64,000 nucleotides of DNA from the NCBI GenBank assembly GCA_007844125.1, contig CM017558.1, positions 47,316,164-47,380,163 of the forward strand, read 5' to 3'. This document shows, in pieces, positions 1 to 11,411 of this stretch (position 1 is its first letter; each line of letters starts with the position of its first letter). The notes under the pieces are model-generated. The model worked only from the letters and a program-made list of their open reading frames with translations, had not been told where the DNA came from and ran no database searches. This DNA comes from Sinonovacula constricta. Lineage: Eukaryota; Mollusca; Bivalvia; Cardiida; Solecurtidae. A program made the position numbers and the translations under genes.

Positions 1-1405
1 GTAGTGTGTCTTCATGTGTAGGTCCATTTGCATGTTTGGGAATAAACTTGCGTTAATTTGGTTTACATTCTTAAAATATAATCTTTCTTTTTGTGATCAA
101 TGCATGTTGTCATGAACTATGTGCTCTGAATTGACATTTTATTCAGAAAGGTAAGACACACTACATTTATAAGATGAAACCAGACACTTTCTTCTTCATG
201 CTGTTATTTACAGTATTAACTATGATAAATGGACTCATATTATGAAAGTATTTAGATAAAAAATTGAATGACAAGCAACCAACATAAACATCAGAATGTT
301 TTTACAGAAGAATATGGTATAACCACATTCCATGTCCTTAATCAGCCGCAGGAAGTTATTAACTAATCTTATCTTGTAACACTTAAATTAAGACTTAAAA
401 GAAATTCTGAGTAATGATATAACAGAGATCTAATGACTTCATACTTCCCTCTTCCTGATAATTAATTAATCTCTTAATTAAATAGTAAATCTTCTAATTA
501 ATTAGCATTAGCAGAATATTTCAGAATTTCAGAGTTATGTGCTTTGCTCCAAGATCTAGGAACATCTGGCAATGTATGAGTTATATTTGGAGTATGATCA
601 TTAATTTACAAATTGTACCAATTTATCCATTCAACCAAATGTATACAGGCGGAACTAGTCCATAACCATAACAAACAATTCTGATAATTTTGTAATAAAT
701 CATGGAGCTATGAAGGAGAAAGGGCAAGTAAATGCTACAGTTTCATGGTAATGGAATCAGGTTTACAACAGGGGCCTACAAAACATTAGCAACAACTATT
801 GGTGAAGAGCTCCATAAAACAAGGAGTGAATGTACTTTATTTAGCATTTTTCAACCGAACTCGAAGGGTCAACATTTTATCAAGCTGATTCTAGCCCAAA
901 TTAGCCCAAGAAATATCCCATCTTCTATAGAACTTAATAATTGCTAAAATGATACCATACACCCAATAGAATATGGCAAAAATAACTGTTTATTATGGGT
1001 CACATTTCAAGAAAGTTGCCTAACTTTTGCAACAAATTCAGGAAGTTTCCAACCAAATAACACTTAAATCAGTAACTAGGAAAAACTAATCAGTAACTAG
1101 GAAAAACTAAGTTCAACAATTTGTGATCTAACAATTTTTTCCAGATACAATTGGATGAGGTTTTCCTCAGTTTGTTTATACAACATCAAATGTCCCATCA
1201 AACAAATGGATGGTTAAAAGAGGCGTTTTAAGTTATGGAAGCAAAAGCAACCTAATTACTAAATATTTATAGGTTTGTAAGACCCTAACTAATGATAATA
1301 TGACCATGCTTTAACGCGAACGACAGTAACTTCATATGCACCTTTAAAGGTGGCATCCAACAATTTGGACTGGATATTTTTTCTCAAATAACCAAATAAG
1401 TCATT
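1..1405. other. AT-rich non-coding sequence
   Basis: Apart from a 21-bp duplication at 1060 nothing recognisable is seen. Short open frames (for example 732-947 plus) lack splice context or protein-like composition. Confidence 0.5.
1060..1110 (+). repeat. 21-bp tandem duplication
   Basis: AATCAGTAACTAGGAAAAACT occurs twice in direct succession. Confidence 0.8.
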
Positions 1406-1459
1406 TTTACCTGAAAAGTTTCTGCAAACTGCTGTTAATTGATGCTCTAGACCTGTGCA

Positions 1460-2876
1460 AACAGTGAAACATAAATCCCTACTAGTCATTACAAACAGGT
1501 ATTTCCTGTCTGAGCCATGCTGCAGAGATAGCTATTTTTAAACTAAGAATACCATGTGCCAACTTGCTTTTATGGTCGCATTTCATTGTCATCCAGGTAG
1601 TTCACGCTGACATCAGTATCTATTATTAGCAAAGATCCCTTTCTTCCTTATTGATTTGGAAAGAATGAAAATTTACAGTGATTATTTCGCAGTGTGTATT
1701 GTCTAACAACATAGGTATTGTTCAAATCCTTCACTTAGATTAAAGTATGAGTTTATAGAGAAATCATGCATAAATTTCCAGAAATTGTGGACAAATATTG
1801 TTATATGCATTTGTGTTAGGTAAACTGTCCGATACCACCTTTAAGAAAATGTCAAATCCATGTTCCGCTTACAACGAACGTCACAATAACATCGCTGGAT
1901 AGGACTCAAACAGTTCTACATAAGGCTTAAGCTTTTTCACCCTAAAATAATTAAACACCAATGTTTTGGGAAGCAATTTCTTCAAATGTTGCTGTAGACT
2001 TAATTATGCTTAGTGTCAAATTTGCTAGGAAATAGTCATAAAATACATTATTCAATTATCCTCCCAGCATTTTATTGCTTGTTAGATAAGACTTCAAGAT
2101 TTTACACTTTGAGAATATGTTGATGTGGAATAGATGTAAAACAGATCTTTCAATAAGCATTATGACGTGTCTATCCCTTAACATCCGCAATTATCACGGT
2201 GGTATCTTAATAACAGTTGTGCAGAGTAATGTTATCACATTGTCTTCTGTTTAAGAAATACATTATCTGCAAGAAAACTATTTCTTGATGGCATAAATCC
2301 ATTCTTGAAACATACTACAACAGATATAAAAGCCTAAAATAATTACTTAAGAGCAGTCTTCACGGCGAAGCTCCGATATGCAGAAAATCTCAACAAATTA
2401 ACTTGTAGATCGCTATAGATGATGTATGATGATTGCATTTTCGTGAAGAATTGAGGTCTGAAAGCTGTATGATATATCTCAGATACAGTGATTTAGAACC
2501 AAAGAATTCTAACTTGATGTACAGATACATATAATTCTAATATCAGCATCTAATTCTCACTTTATCAATATAATTGATAAATATGCAAATGTATGATTAT
2601 ATAACCCTATGGAACAAACAACAAAAGAAAAAGAAGATAATTGTTGCTACAGTTAATGTCCAATTTATCATCACATACACAGATGAAAGGCTGATGGATA
2701 GAAAGATGGATAAAATGATAGGAAGAAGAAAGACCCCTCAGCAGGATTGTGAGGATAAACAGTGGCATTGACTGTTATGGCATTGTTTGATCTGACCAGT
2801 TTATGTTGATGGTCAAGCACCATAAAGGTGTCCCTGTTTACTGATTATTTATTCTGCAGCTGGTCATCATAACTAT
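1460..2876. other. AT-rich non-coding sequence
   Basis: No repeat family or credible exon was recognised. A small CpG patch TTCACGGCGAAGCTCCGATA at about 2359-2380 stands out but has no open frame context. Confidence 0.45.
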
Positions 2877-3339
2877 CAGCTTAGTTAATGGGGGCAGCAG
2901 CTAGAGGCCAAGTCAGGGGCAAGGATAATTAACTAGCTTAGCCAATGAGGGCAGCAGCTAGAGATCGTTTCTGGGGGCAAGGCTGATGTGCTAGCTCAGC
3001 TAATGAGGACAGCAGCTAGTGGCCCTGTCAGGGGGCAAGGATCATGTGCTAGCTTAGCTAGCAAGGACAGCAGCTAGTGGCTCTGTCAGGGGGCAATGAT
3101 GATGTGCTAGCTTAGCTAATGAGGGCAGCAGCTAGTGGTCCTGTCAGGGGGCAATGATGATGTGCTAGCTTAGCTAATGAGGGCAGCAGCTAGTGGCTCT
3201 GTCAGGGGGCAATGATGATGTGCTAGCTTAGCTAGCGAGGACAGCAGCTAGTGGCTCTGTCAGGGGGCAATGATGATGTGCTAGCTTAGCTAGTGAGGGC
3301 AGCAGCTAGTGGCTTTGTCATGGGGGCATGGATGATGTG
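2877..3339 (+). repeat. 58-bp minisatellite, 8 units
   Basis: Units begin CTAGCTTAGCTAATGAGGGC and continue AGCAGCTAGTGGCTCTGTCA then GGGGGCAATGATGATGTG. Unit starts are at 2933, 2991, 3049, 3107, 3165, 3223 and 3281, preceded by a shorter diverged unit. The outer units are the most diverged. CTAGCTTAGCTAG is itself near-palindromic. Confidence 0.9.
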
Positions 3340-3344
3340 CTCCA

Positions 3345-5030
3345 AAGCGGGCTTAAATAATATGATTATTTTTTTGTAGTATATACATGTATGATCATGG
3401 TTTTTAACTAAGGGACAATTGTCTGGTATGGCAATTTAACAAAAAGTTCACCATCTTGAGGGAAATTGTCTTAGTAAAAGTAATCCTATGGAGTAATAAT
3501 TATCTGTACCGAGTGCTGCAGAGGCTGTAACAGGAGGATGAAGGTGCCTAAAAGGGGAAATAAAGTCATAGCTCTTTCATGGGAGTAGTAATAAAATATG
3601 AACACATAACAACAAATTAAAGAACAGATAATTAGGGATGAACAAAATGTCTTCTGGACAAACTCACTCCTGTGCATTTTAGGAAAGACAAATAAAAAGC
3701 CTCTCATACATATTTTAGGACACGATTCCTCCTTTATTTGTTTCCAAGGTGGACAAAATTTCTTCCATTAATGTCCGCCTATGTTAAAATGCATAGAAAG
3801 TTTAGTCTGGGAAGAATTTTGTCCTACGCTCACACATAGTCTCTTGACATTTTCCAAGACTTCCATAAACAGTTTTATGGTATTGTTATTTTGTTTCGTA
3901 GCTAAGAAAAGGCCAAGATTTAAAGTGTCAACATAGGTTTTGCAAACAGAGCAGTTCAAATATTAAAGGACATCTGGTAATAGAGAAGGGTTTAAGGCTT
4001 GCTTGGTTTTATTTATGTCCACCATTAATGTTCTCTCCTTGTTGTTATTCCACAAACCAATGGATTAAGGGCTTTAGGCAATATAAGTGTTGTTGTTGTT
4101 GTTGTTTTGGGGGTTACAACATAGGGAGAGGTCCTGATAAGTGTTTATAAAGGGACCCCCACCTGTATACTGATAAGATTAGATCAACACTAATCCACTA
4201 ATCCCCATTACAAGCATCCTTGACTCTGCTGTGTCATCTGCTGACAGTGTTCCACAAGTGGTTACCTGATGATAACTGACACCATCTCATGGCTGTATCA
4301 AAACCACAACCCATGTCACTGGAGAACTTAATTGTACCCATCTGTCAATTATGTTTGAATTATAAAATGGAAAACGTTGACAACTGGAATGTCATGATAA
4401 ATGGGCAATTTGTAGTATGTACTGTTTTGCCCATAAGTGGCATTTAGAATAATTGGTAAGCTGTTCATCAAATCAAAAATTTAAGAACAATTTGTTAGGT
4501 GGTTGATCCATTGTTGAAGCCTGATCTTTGAATTCTTGAATGGAAACTACAAAATGGTATATTTTGAAGAGTCTAATGCTATAATAATTGCAAATGCCCA
4601 ATGGAAGCAAGCTGAAATGTTAAACAAATGAGAAAACTGCATCATTTATTAATGTCAATGTAGGTTAGCATGACAATAACTTGTTAAATGTAAAAGTGAC
4701 CAATAAAGAATTAAAAAAGACAAAAAGACAGAAAAAGCAAGGCAAAAGCAGTATAAATAAAAAGGTTGAAATACAAATCATGCAAGATTACATGTAAAAT
4801 CATCATGCAACAGTATGATACTTGTGGTGAGTGTGTATGGTAAGATCAAGCAATTTGATACAAGCTACCCAAGGCATAAACATGAAGCAGTCACAGACTT
4901 AACCCTGCTGCAGACAATGGGTCTCTTTGAAGGAAAGGTTTAACAGTCTGACAGACAAACGAAGAGACTAACTTTCTGACTGATGAGCCGATATGCATGA
5001 CCAATGGATGAGCAATCATGGTGTGAGTTC
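3345..5030. other. Probable intron or intergenic sequence
   Basis: A short (GTT)n run lies at about 4090-4105. The two minus-strand frames at 3486-3707 and 3768-3959 are AT-driven and not protein-like. Confidence 0.45.
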
Positions 5031-5039
5031 AAGCGTTAC

Positions 5040-5396
5040 CTTTTTTAGTATACCGAAGTGGTCGCGTTTCATCATCAGAATCTGACAATGACAACTGCGA
5101 GACCTGGTCATTTCTCATCTGCGCTGTGTCGAAATCATTTGACGATGAGACAGTGCTATGTGGCGACCCTTTCCGCCAGTGCCTGCGCTTATTGTTATGA
5201 CGACTCGACGAGGATGTGTCCACATCATCATCATCTCCATCAGATCCACTTACATAGCTGTACAGTCGACCCTTGGATGAGTTAGATGTCGTTGATGGAG
5301 TTCGTCCGGAGATTTTGCGATGGACGTAGACATTAGTTGAGGGATCCATAAGTGGAGTGAGGGCAGTGCTCATGTACTCATTGCCGTTGGCGACAC
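5040..5396 (-). CDS. Internal coding exon, Ser/Asp-rich disordered protein (unrecognised)
   Basis: On the minus strand, 357 bases (119 codons) are open between an acceptor (TTGTTGTCAG, AG at 5398-5397) and a donor (AAAAAAG|GTAACG, GT at 5039-5038). Both boundaries split a codon after its first base, so this is a symmetric phase-1 exon. The product starts near VANGNEYMSTALTPLMDPST, continues through a stretch containing NVYVHRKISGRTPSTTSN, then an acidic run GSDGDDDDVD followed by SSSS, a basic patch around KRRHWRK, and ends SLSDSDDETRPLRYTKK. The high Ser, Asp, Asn and Arg content and absence of hydrophobic blocks suggest an intrinsically disordered, probably phosphorylated region. No signal peptide or membrane segment lies inside the exon; the hydrophobic residues that the open frame shows upstream come from intron. 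Higher GC and CpG use than the flanks support coding. The donor is weak after position +4. Family and function are not recognised. Confidence 0.72.
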
Positions 5397-5399
5397 CTG

Positions 5400-6665
5400 A
5401 CAACAAGATGACATCACAACACTGACAAGGTGCGACAAATAAACATAGTGAAGACAATATATAAAATGTACTGGAAATGTTCACTATTGTTCACTATTGT
5501 TTTTTGTGACAAACATACATTTATCATAACTTGAGAAACAATGTCTAGATATTTCAGGACAATCTTCATTGTATTTAATCTGTTATGCCATGAGCCATGA
5601 TGCACAGACAAATGATGCTTATCTGCAGAATATTAGCAACTGTAGTTTAATTTGTTGTCAACGGTATTTGAAACACTATGTTTATAACATAGCAAATCAT
5701 CAGCATGTTCACTCTAAATGACCAGTTCCACATGAAAGATATGGCAAACAATGTATAATATGTCAACTGAGATATAAAATTATATCAAGTCAGTGCCAGA
5801 TAAACCTAAAATAGATCAAATATTTCAGAACTGTGATATATATTAATGGTTACGGCAATATTCATAATGGAACAGGCTCTTAGCTTATAACTGGTAATAG
5901 AAATGATTGCCACTATCTAATGACTTGATGCTTGTGAGTTCTCTGGTCATGACTTTTTGTAAATATGAGGACAAATTATTTTTATATTTTTTTAGATTAA
6001 AATAAGCAGTTGTCTTTTTTTTTGTCATGCTCATTCCCTTTGTGTCCTATTTCTATCGCCTTGATCCAACTATCTTTAATGAACACCTGCATTCTACAGA
6101 TGTGTGAGAATAATGGGTTATATAAAAATGTACAATTTCTTTGTTCAATAGAAATTAAACTGAACTGCATCACTTAAATAAACATAATATAATATAGGAT
6201 GAGTGTTTTATAATGAGGAATTATTATTTGACTTAGGTAGGTTCTTCAAGGATCTAACTTGTGGTGCTGTTGTTTTGAAAACAGTGGTGTGTGTGTGTGT
6301 GTTTGTGTGTGTGGGGGGGGGGGGGGGGTAAATTTTTCTTCATTTGATACAACAGCTAATGTTCCATAATTCAATCTTGATTGAAGAAATAGAAATTCAA
6401 GAAAATTTTAGCAGCTTAAGTTTTCTTAAAAAAACATTATTATCTAACACATTTATGTAATTTCTTGAAAATAAATGTTAAATGTGACATTCAGTTTTAT
6501 AATTGAAGTATTTTTTTCTTCTCATAACTTGTTTCTCTTCCTAAATTAACTCCAATAATCACAGAGGCAAACAGTGCTGGGATATGTCTGATCAGCATTG
6601 TCACTATTTGTGGTTTAGTCTCTATTTATATTAACTTTCAAATGTAAGGTTCATAATGTGAAAGC
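5400..6665. other. Probable intron sequence upstream of the 5040-5396 exon
   Basis: No exon or repeat beyond the GT/G tract at 6284-6331 was recognised. Confidence 0.45.
6284..6331 (+). repeat. (GT)n microsatellite followed by G tract
   Basis: GTGTGTGTGTGTGTTTGTGTG runs into about 18 G. Such a tract may form a G-quadruplex and is length-unstable. Confidence 0.85.
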
Positions 6666-6669
6666 ATAA

Positions 6670-7275
6670 AACTATGAATTAAACATTGGGTTTTAACTCA
6701 TCTTCTCACATTGACATGCAAAGGTGCCAAGGCATAAAAAGTGCTAGAGTCTTAGCAACAAATAGTACAGATCCTAATAAGACTGCTCCTAGCAAAAGCT
6801 GGCTGATTTGGATCTACACTGTTTACAAGACATACATCCTAAGCATACTTAGGGTTAAAAGGCAAGTAAATGGTCTGAAAAACCTTTAGCTTGCTAAGCA
6901 TGTATTTTTTAAAGTTACGGCACATAGATCACTATCTGATGCTGAGTTTTCAACAAGAAGGCTTTTGATGTTTTTTAGGCAATAACTAAGAATTTAGTAT
7001 GAGTCATACAAAATATAGCAGGCTCAATGTTAAAGAAAGCCTCTTGGGGGTTAAGTGCAATGTATGGTATCGTTAGAATTTGTTAGTAACTCATGCCCTG
7101 CGGAATGTGTATTGACAAGGATAAGTCAGATAGTGTAGATCTAGATCAGCCAGTCCCCTGTTGGGAGCTGTTTAATCAGAAACTTAGTATTTGCTGCCAA
7201 GTATTTAGCAATATGTCCACAAATCATAAGAAAATGATAAGAATGTTTCAGGGTTTTGATCAAAGTGTAGCATGA
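6670..7275. mobile_element. Cluster of palindromic MITE-like fragments
   Basis: Three family members appear side by side: a centre around CAGATCCTAATAAGACTGCT and GCTGGCTGATTTGGATCTAC (6769-6832), ending AGGGTTAAAAGG; a second with left end AACCTTTAGCTTGCTAAG (6880) and right end ATAGCAGGCTCAATGTTAAAG (about 7016-7036); and a third with GTGTAGATCTAGATCAGCC and GGGAGCTGTTTAATCAG (7132-7180). Small open frames here carry no recognisable protein. Confidence 0.5.
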
Positions 7276-7500
7276 AAAGATTTCATTTCACAGGAATGAT
7301 TTAAACCTAATGTGTGTGTGGCAAAATGATGGTAATGTTGATGCAAGACGAGGTACATCACAATGAAATATGTGACATCGCAAGAAAAATGATTCTGATT
7401 GAAAATTACTTATCATCAGTTTAGGTATATTATTATATTTCACTACTTACAAGTTTTCAATCTCACATACCATATATGTGAGGCCATATGCATCAGAATG

Positions 7501-7844
7501 CTTACACTGGCATTAAACAGGGATGGGAGCCATTTTAACCTTTGGCACATCTTGGATAAGGCATTAACATTGCTTGCATCATCGGTGTTAGCCAGCAGTG
7601 ACTGAACAACCAGTCTGCTGCTGAAGTCCTAAGTAGTTGAATGAAAGCTCTAGGTTTCTAACATATATTGTGCTTACACTGGCATTAAACAGGGATGGGA
7701 GCCATTTTAACCTTTGGCACATCTTGGATAAGGCATTAACATTGCTCACATCATCAATGTTAGCCAGCAGTGACTGAACAACCAGTCTGCTGCTGAAGTC
7801 CTAAGTAGTTGAATGAAAGCTCTAGGTTTCTAACATATATTGTG
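7501..7844 (+). repeat. 172-bp tandem duplication
   Basis: CTTACACTGGCATTAAACAG ... TTTCTAACATATATTGTG occurs at 7501-7672 and again at 7673-7844 with only a few differences (for example TTGCATCATCGG versus TCACATCATCAA). High identity points to a recent event. No coding is seen. Confidence 0.9.
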
Positions 7845-7849
7845 TGGAA

Positions 7850-9710
7850 AACTGAAATGTTTAAATAGTGAATTATATAGAAAAATGATACAATGATTAA
7901 AAACATGACACTGCATTGACCAAATAAATGAAAACAAATGAAAGCAAGCAAAATACAAACTGCGATATACAGCTAAAGCACAATACAGGGGCAATACTAC
8001 AAGCAGCACTGCAAGGCAAAAATAAAATGGCATTTCATATTAATAAAACTTTTTTTATGAGCAAAACCTCACAATATTAGACTATATCCCTGTTTCTGTG
8101 TTGGCAGGATACATTATAAAAGTAGTTCCACACATCTGGGCAATTTCCTAAAAACTACTTTTAATCCAGAAACTGTAACTACTGAAGTGCTATTAATTAT
8201 GGTACACATTTATATCATGAAATATCAGGCTAACATGAAACTTCATGGCTCCAAAGCAATGATAAGACCAAAACATATCAGAACATAACAATTATTTTTG
8301 TCTAACAATCAACAAGAATGCCAATTTGTAAACCCAGAAACAGCAATGGCTCATAAAATTCCAAAAACGCTTTTTACAACAATATTATTGCTGATTTTTC
8401 TGATATTTGCATGGAAATCATGGGTCTAAATTGCATGTTGTCGTAATAATTGTAATCACAGAAGGACAATGAAGAGGGTTATTGTTATATCTTGATGAAA
8501 TGTGGAGACAGAGTAGGAGCAAGCAAGTTGCAGTTGTTTGTGTTGTTTACATCATTAGCTGCTGCAATAACACAGCAACATCTCCTTACAATGCCACAGT
8601 TATGGCGGTTATGGCCGTTATGACAGCACATGACCATACTTAAATTCCCATCATTTTCCAACTGAAGACAAGCTGGCATCCTGAAAGATGCTGTGGCATC
8701 TCACAATGACAGAAATACAGAAATATGATCTGTGAACATTGGGCTATCTTAATTGAGAAGATATTTTAACTTGGTCACAGCAGACACTGAAATTACAACC
8801 AAAGTCTGAAATGATGTGAAAACAAAATCAATTCAGTAATGGATGACAGAAGAAAAAAATAGATGCAAATTAAAAAGTTTTAATACTTTGAAATAAAAGA
8901 AACTGTATAATCAGCATTCCAAGAACAAAGATCTAAAGAATTAAATAAAAAATATAAAATTTTCCTGCTAGAATTAGTGTCAGTGTTGATCTCTTAAAAT
9001 CTGAAGCTTGGGTTAATCATCTTCTCCTAAAAGATTTAAAATTTAAAGAATTTATCCTCAAAAATGAAGAAGCAAAGTCACGAGTCTTTGACATATTTCT
9101 GTGTTTATTTCTGTACCAATCTGATTAGGTGTTACTATACATTAATAATGATTGCAACATTAGACTTATGCAAGGTAAGGAATGTGCAAAATCGAATGTT
9201 TCTTTTAAAGAAAAGTGGAAGACACATCAATCAAAGTTAAAGTGGAAGTTTTTTGTTTATTAATGTTGCTCATTAGTTGGCAGCTTGTGTCACATATTGG
9301 AACATAAGATGAATGACTGGATCAAATCCCAAACATTAATGAGAATGTTTCTAATGATGAAGTGCATTAGTAAAACAAAACTTGATAAAGCATTGGGAGC
9401 CTTGATCACTACTAAATCTTCTTAACACAAAGTCTTTCTCAAAGTATACATAAATAAGCGTTCCAACACAATGTTTGCCATTTGAGAAAACAAGAATTTA
9501 TTTGAGAAGGTCATAAACCGATCTCTTATTTTGCTTTTCTGACTTCAATCAGTCAATAGGATTAAGATAAACCTATTTCAGTAAATACTGCCATGTCATA
9601 TTTAAATAAACATAGGAGTACCCTTAGGATAAAAAGAAAATAGCCTGCTTTTATACAGATCTGGCCAAACCATTGTCCCCAAAGCCTACAGGGACTTTCC
9701 ACTGCATTGT
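7850..9710. other. AT-rich non-coding sequence
   Basis: A GC-richer patch at 8500-8680 includes TTATGGCGGTTATGGCCGTT and a 64-codon minus-strand frame, without splice sites. Otherwise nothing was recognised. Confidence 0.45.
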
Positions 9711-9711
9711 T

Positions 9712-9721
9712 GAACAAAGTG
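9712..9721 (+). repeat. Target-site duplication, left copy
   Basis: GAACAAAGTG directly abuts the left end of the 1,134-bp foldback element and is repeated exactly at 10856-10865. The bases outside the two copies differ, so the duplication is exactly 10 bp. Confidence 0.85.
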
Positions 9722-10855
9722 GGGTCCGGACAATTCTCAGTCCGGACATTTCTCAGTTAGTGAAATTTGCAGGGTCGGACAATTCTCAGTTGGTTGATTT
9801 GCAGGGTCGGACATTTCTCAGTTACTTGTTTTGCAGGGTCGGACAATTCTCAGTCCGTTGTTTGTAGGGCGGGACAATTGTTATAGATCCATTTTTGACG
9901 TTGATTAAACCAAAGAGTTATAAAACAACACTGTAATTAAATACTGAAAGACAATCATCAAAAACCAGATAATTTTCTTTGCTGTCAATCATAAATAAAC
10001 CTGTGAACCAAACAAACTATTTATCCTTACAAATTGCATCAATAATTATTTCTATACCCCTTGATTTTTATAACAAACGCTTTGACAAAAGCCTCGAAAA
10101 TTCTTTAATTGGCCATCCCACTTATCAGTGTTATAAAACAACACTGTAATTAAATAATGAAAGACAATCATCAAAAACCAGATAATTTTCTTTGACTGCG
10201 AACCAAACAAACTATTTATCCTTTCAAATTGCATCAATAATTATTTCTATACCCCTTGATTTTCATAACAAACGCTTTGACAAAAGCCGCGAAAATCCTT
10301 TTATTGGCCATCCCACTGTTCTTTAATAATGACATGCTTTACTCTAATTTCAAACTGAGATGCTTGTTAGAATATAAGTCTCAGCGCAGCCTACGATCAT
10401 TATTCCAAAAATGGAAATTCTAACAAGTAAGACAGGCTCCAAGAAAATTTGTAGTTTGTGTTTGTTGTATGACACGCACCTTGTCTTTTTCAATAAAACA
10501 TTTGATTAGTACCAGTCTTGAATTTTGTTCTTCATTAACGCAAAGAGCGATTGATGCGTTTACATCAAATACAATATCTGTTAAATACATAATGCGTTCA
10601 TATCAAATACAATATCTGCATCTTTTTTAATTATTTCACTATAACGTCAAAATGGATTAATACAACAATTTTATCACAAATATTGCTATACTTTGAAATA
10701 TATTAACGGAGAAATGTCCGGACTGAGAATTGTCCGACCCTGCAAAACAAGTAACTGAGAAATGTCCGGCCCTGCAAATCAACCAACTGAGAATTGTCCG
10801 ACCCTGCAAATTTCACTAACTGAGAAATGTCCGGACTGAGAATTGTCCGGCATTC
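9722..10855. mobile_element. Complete foldback/Mutator-like non-autonomous DNA transposon (1,134 bp)
   Basis: The element is flanked by a perfect 10-bp direct duplication, GAACAAAGTG, at 9712-9721 and 10856-10865. Its ends are long inverted repeats of about 136 bp: left 9722 to about 9857, right about 10719 to 10855. They run almost base for base inverted (start GGGTCCGGACAATTCTCAG on the left, GAATGCCGGACAATTCTCAG read inward from the right). Each arm is itself built of subrepeats of the form GTCGGACAATTCTCAGT or GTCGGACATTTCTCAGT joined by TTTGCAGG. The core holds no transposase and contains a tandem duplication of ~200 bp (9915-10127 and 10128-10318). A 10-bp target duplication and long arms fit Mutator-like or foldback elements; superfamily assignment is inference. 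The short plus-strand frame at 9673-9867 is only the arm. Confidence 0.85.
9915..10318 (+). repeat. Tandem duplication inside the foldback element core
   Basis: Two copies begin TATAAAACAACACTGTAATT and end TTGGCCATCCCACT. The offset between matching starts is 213 bases, and the second copy has lost about 19 bases (the CAATCATAAATAAACCTG portion). The duplicated unit is otherwise about 95% identical. No coding is seen. Confidence 0.8.
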
Positions 10856-10865
10856 GAACAAAGTG
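10856..10865 (+). repeat. Target-site duplication, right copy
   Basis: GAACAAAGTG abuts the right end of the foldback element and is identical to 9712-9721. An intact duplication suggests a fairly recent insertion. Confidence 0.85.
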
Positions 10866-11411
10866 TATTTATTGAAGAAAATTGTCTTCCATTTATGATG
10901 ATCTATATTATTTGTCTTCCATATAAACAGTAACTGGTAGTAACTAGACAGGAGCTATTGAGACTGAGACAGGGGACTGGAACACATGGAACACAGGGAA
11001 ATCTTGTTTGATGAGGAGTATTTCCTAGTCACAGAAGGTGAACATGTTCTCATTATTCCAGAAATACAGTCCCCACAGGTCAATATTTGCTCTCTGTTTA
11101 TATTTGAAGCAATTACTAGAAAAGGGAATTTATAATTCCACCATCCTGGCTTGAACATGACTGTCAAAGTTTGAAGTATGTCAAGTACTGGTGAGTGCTT
11201 GTTCCAGAAATTGGTTGGCTGTCATTGAGCATGAGAGGAATGATACATGAGCAGGCATGGAATGTCTGGATGTTCAGATAAGGTCATACTCATTTAGTTA
11301 TCAAGAAAAGTGAAAAAAAAGTGGAAAGAAAAATAGTCTAAGCATTTACCATAATTTTTATATAGATTATTTACTATAAGATTTTAAATTTATACTAAAA
11401 TAGACAAAATA

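Noticed and set aside
5058..5285. Plus-strand His-rich frame
   Set aside because: It is antisense to the exon at 5040-5396; the His run is the complement of the acidic Asp run.
9673..9867. 64-codon plus-strand frame
   Set aside because: It lies across the inverted arm of the foldback element and has no protein-like composition outside the subrepeats.
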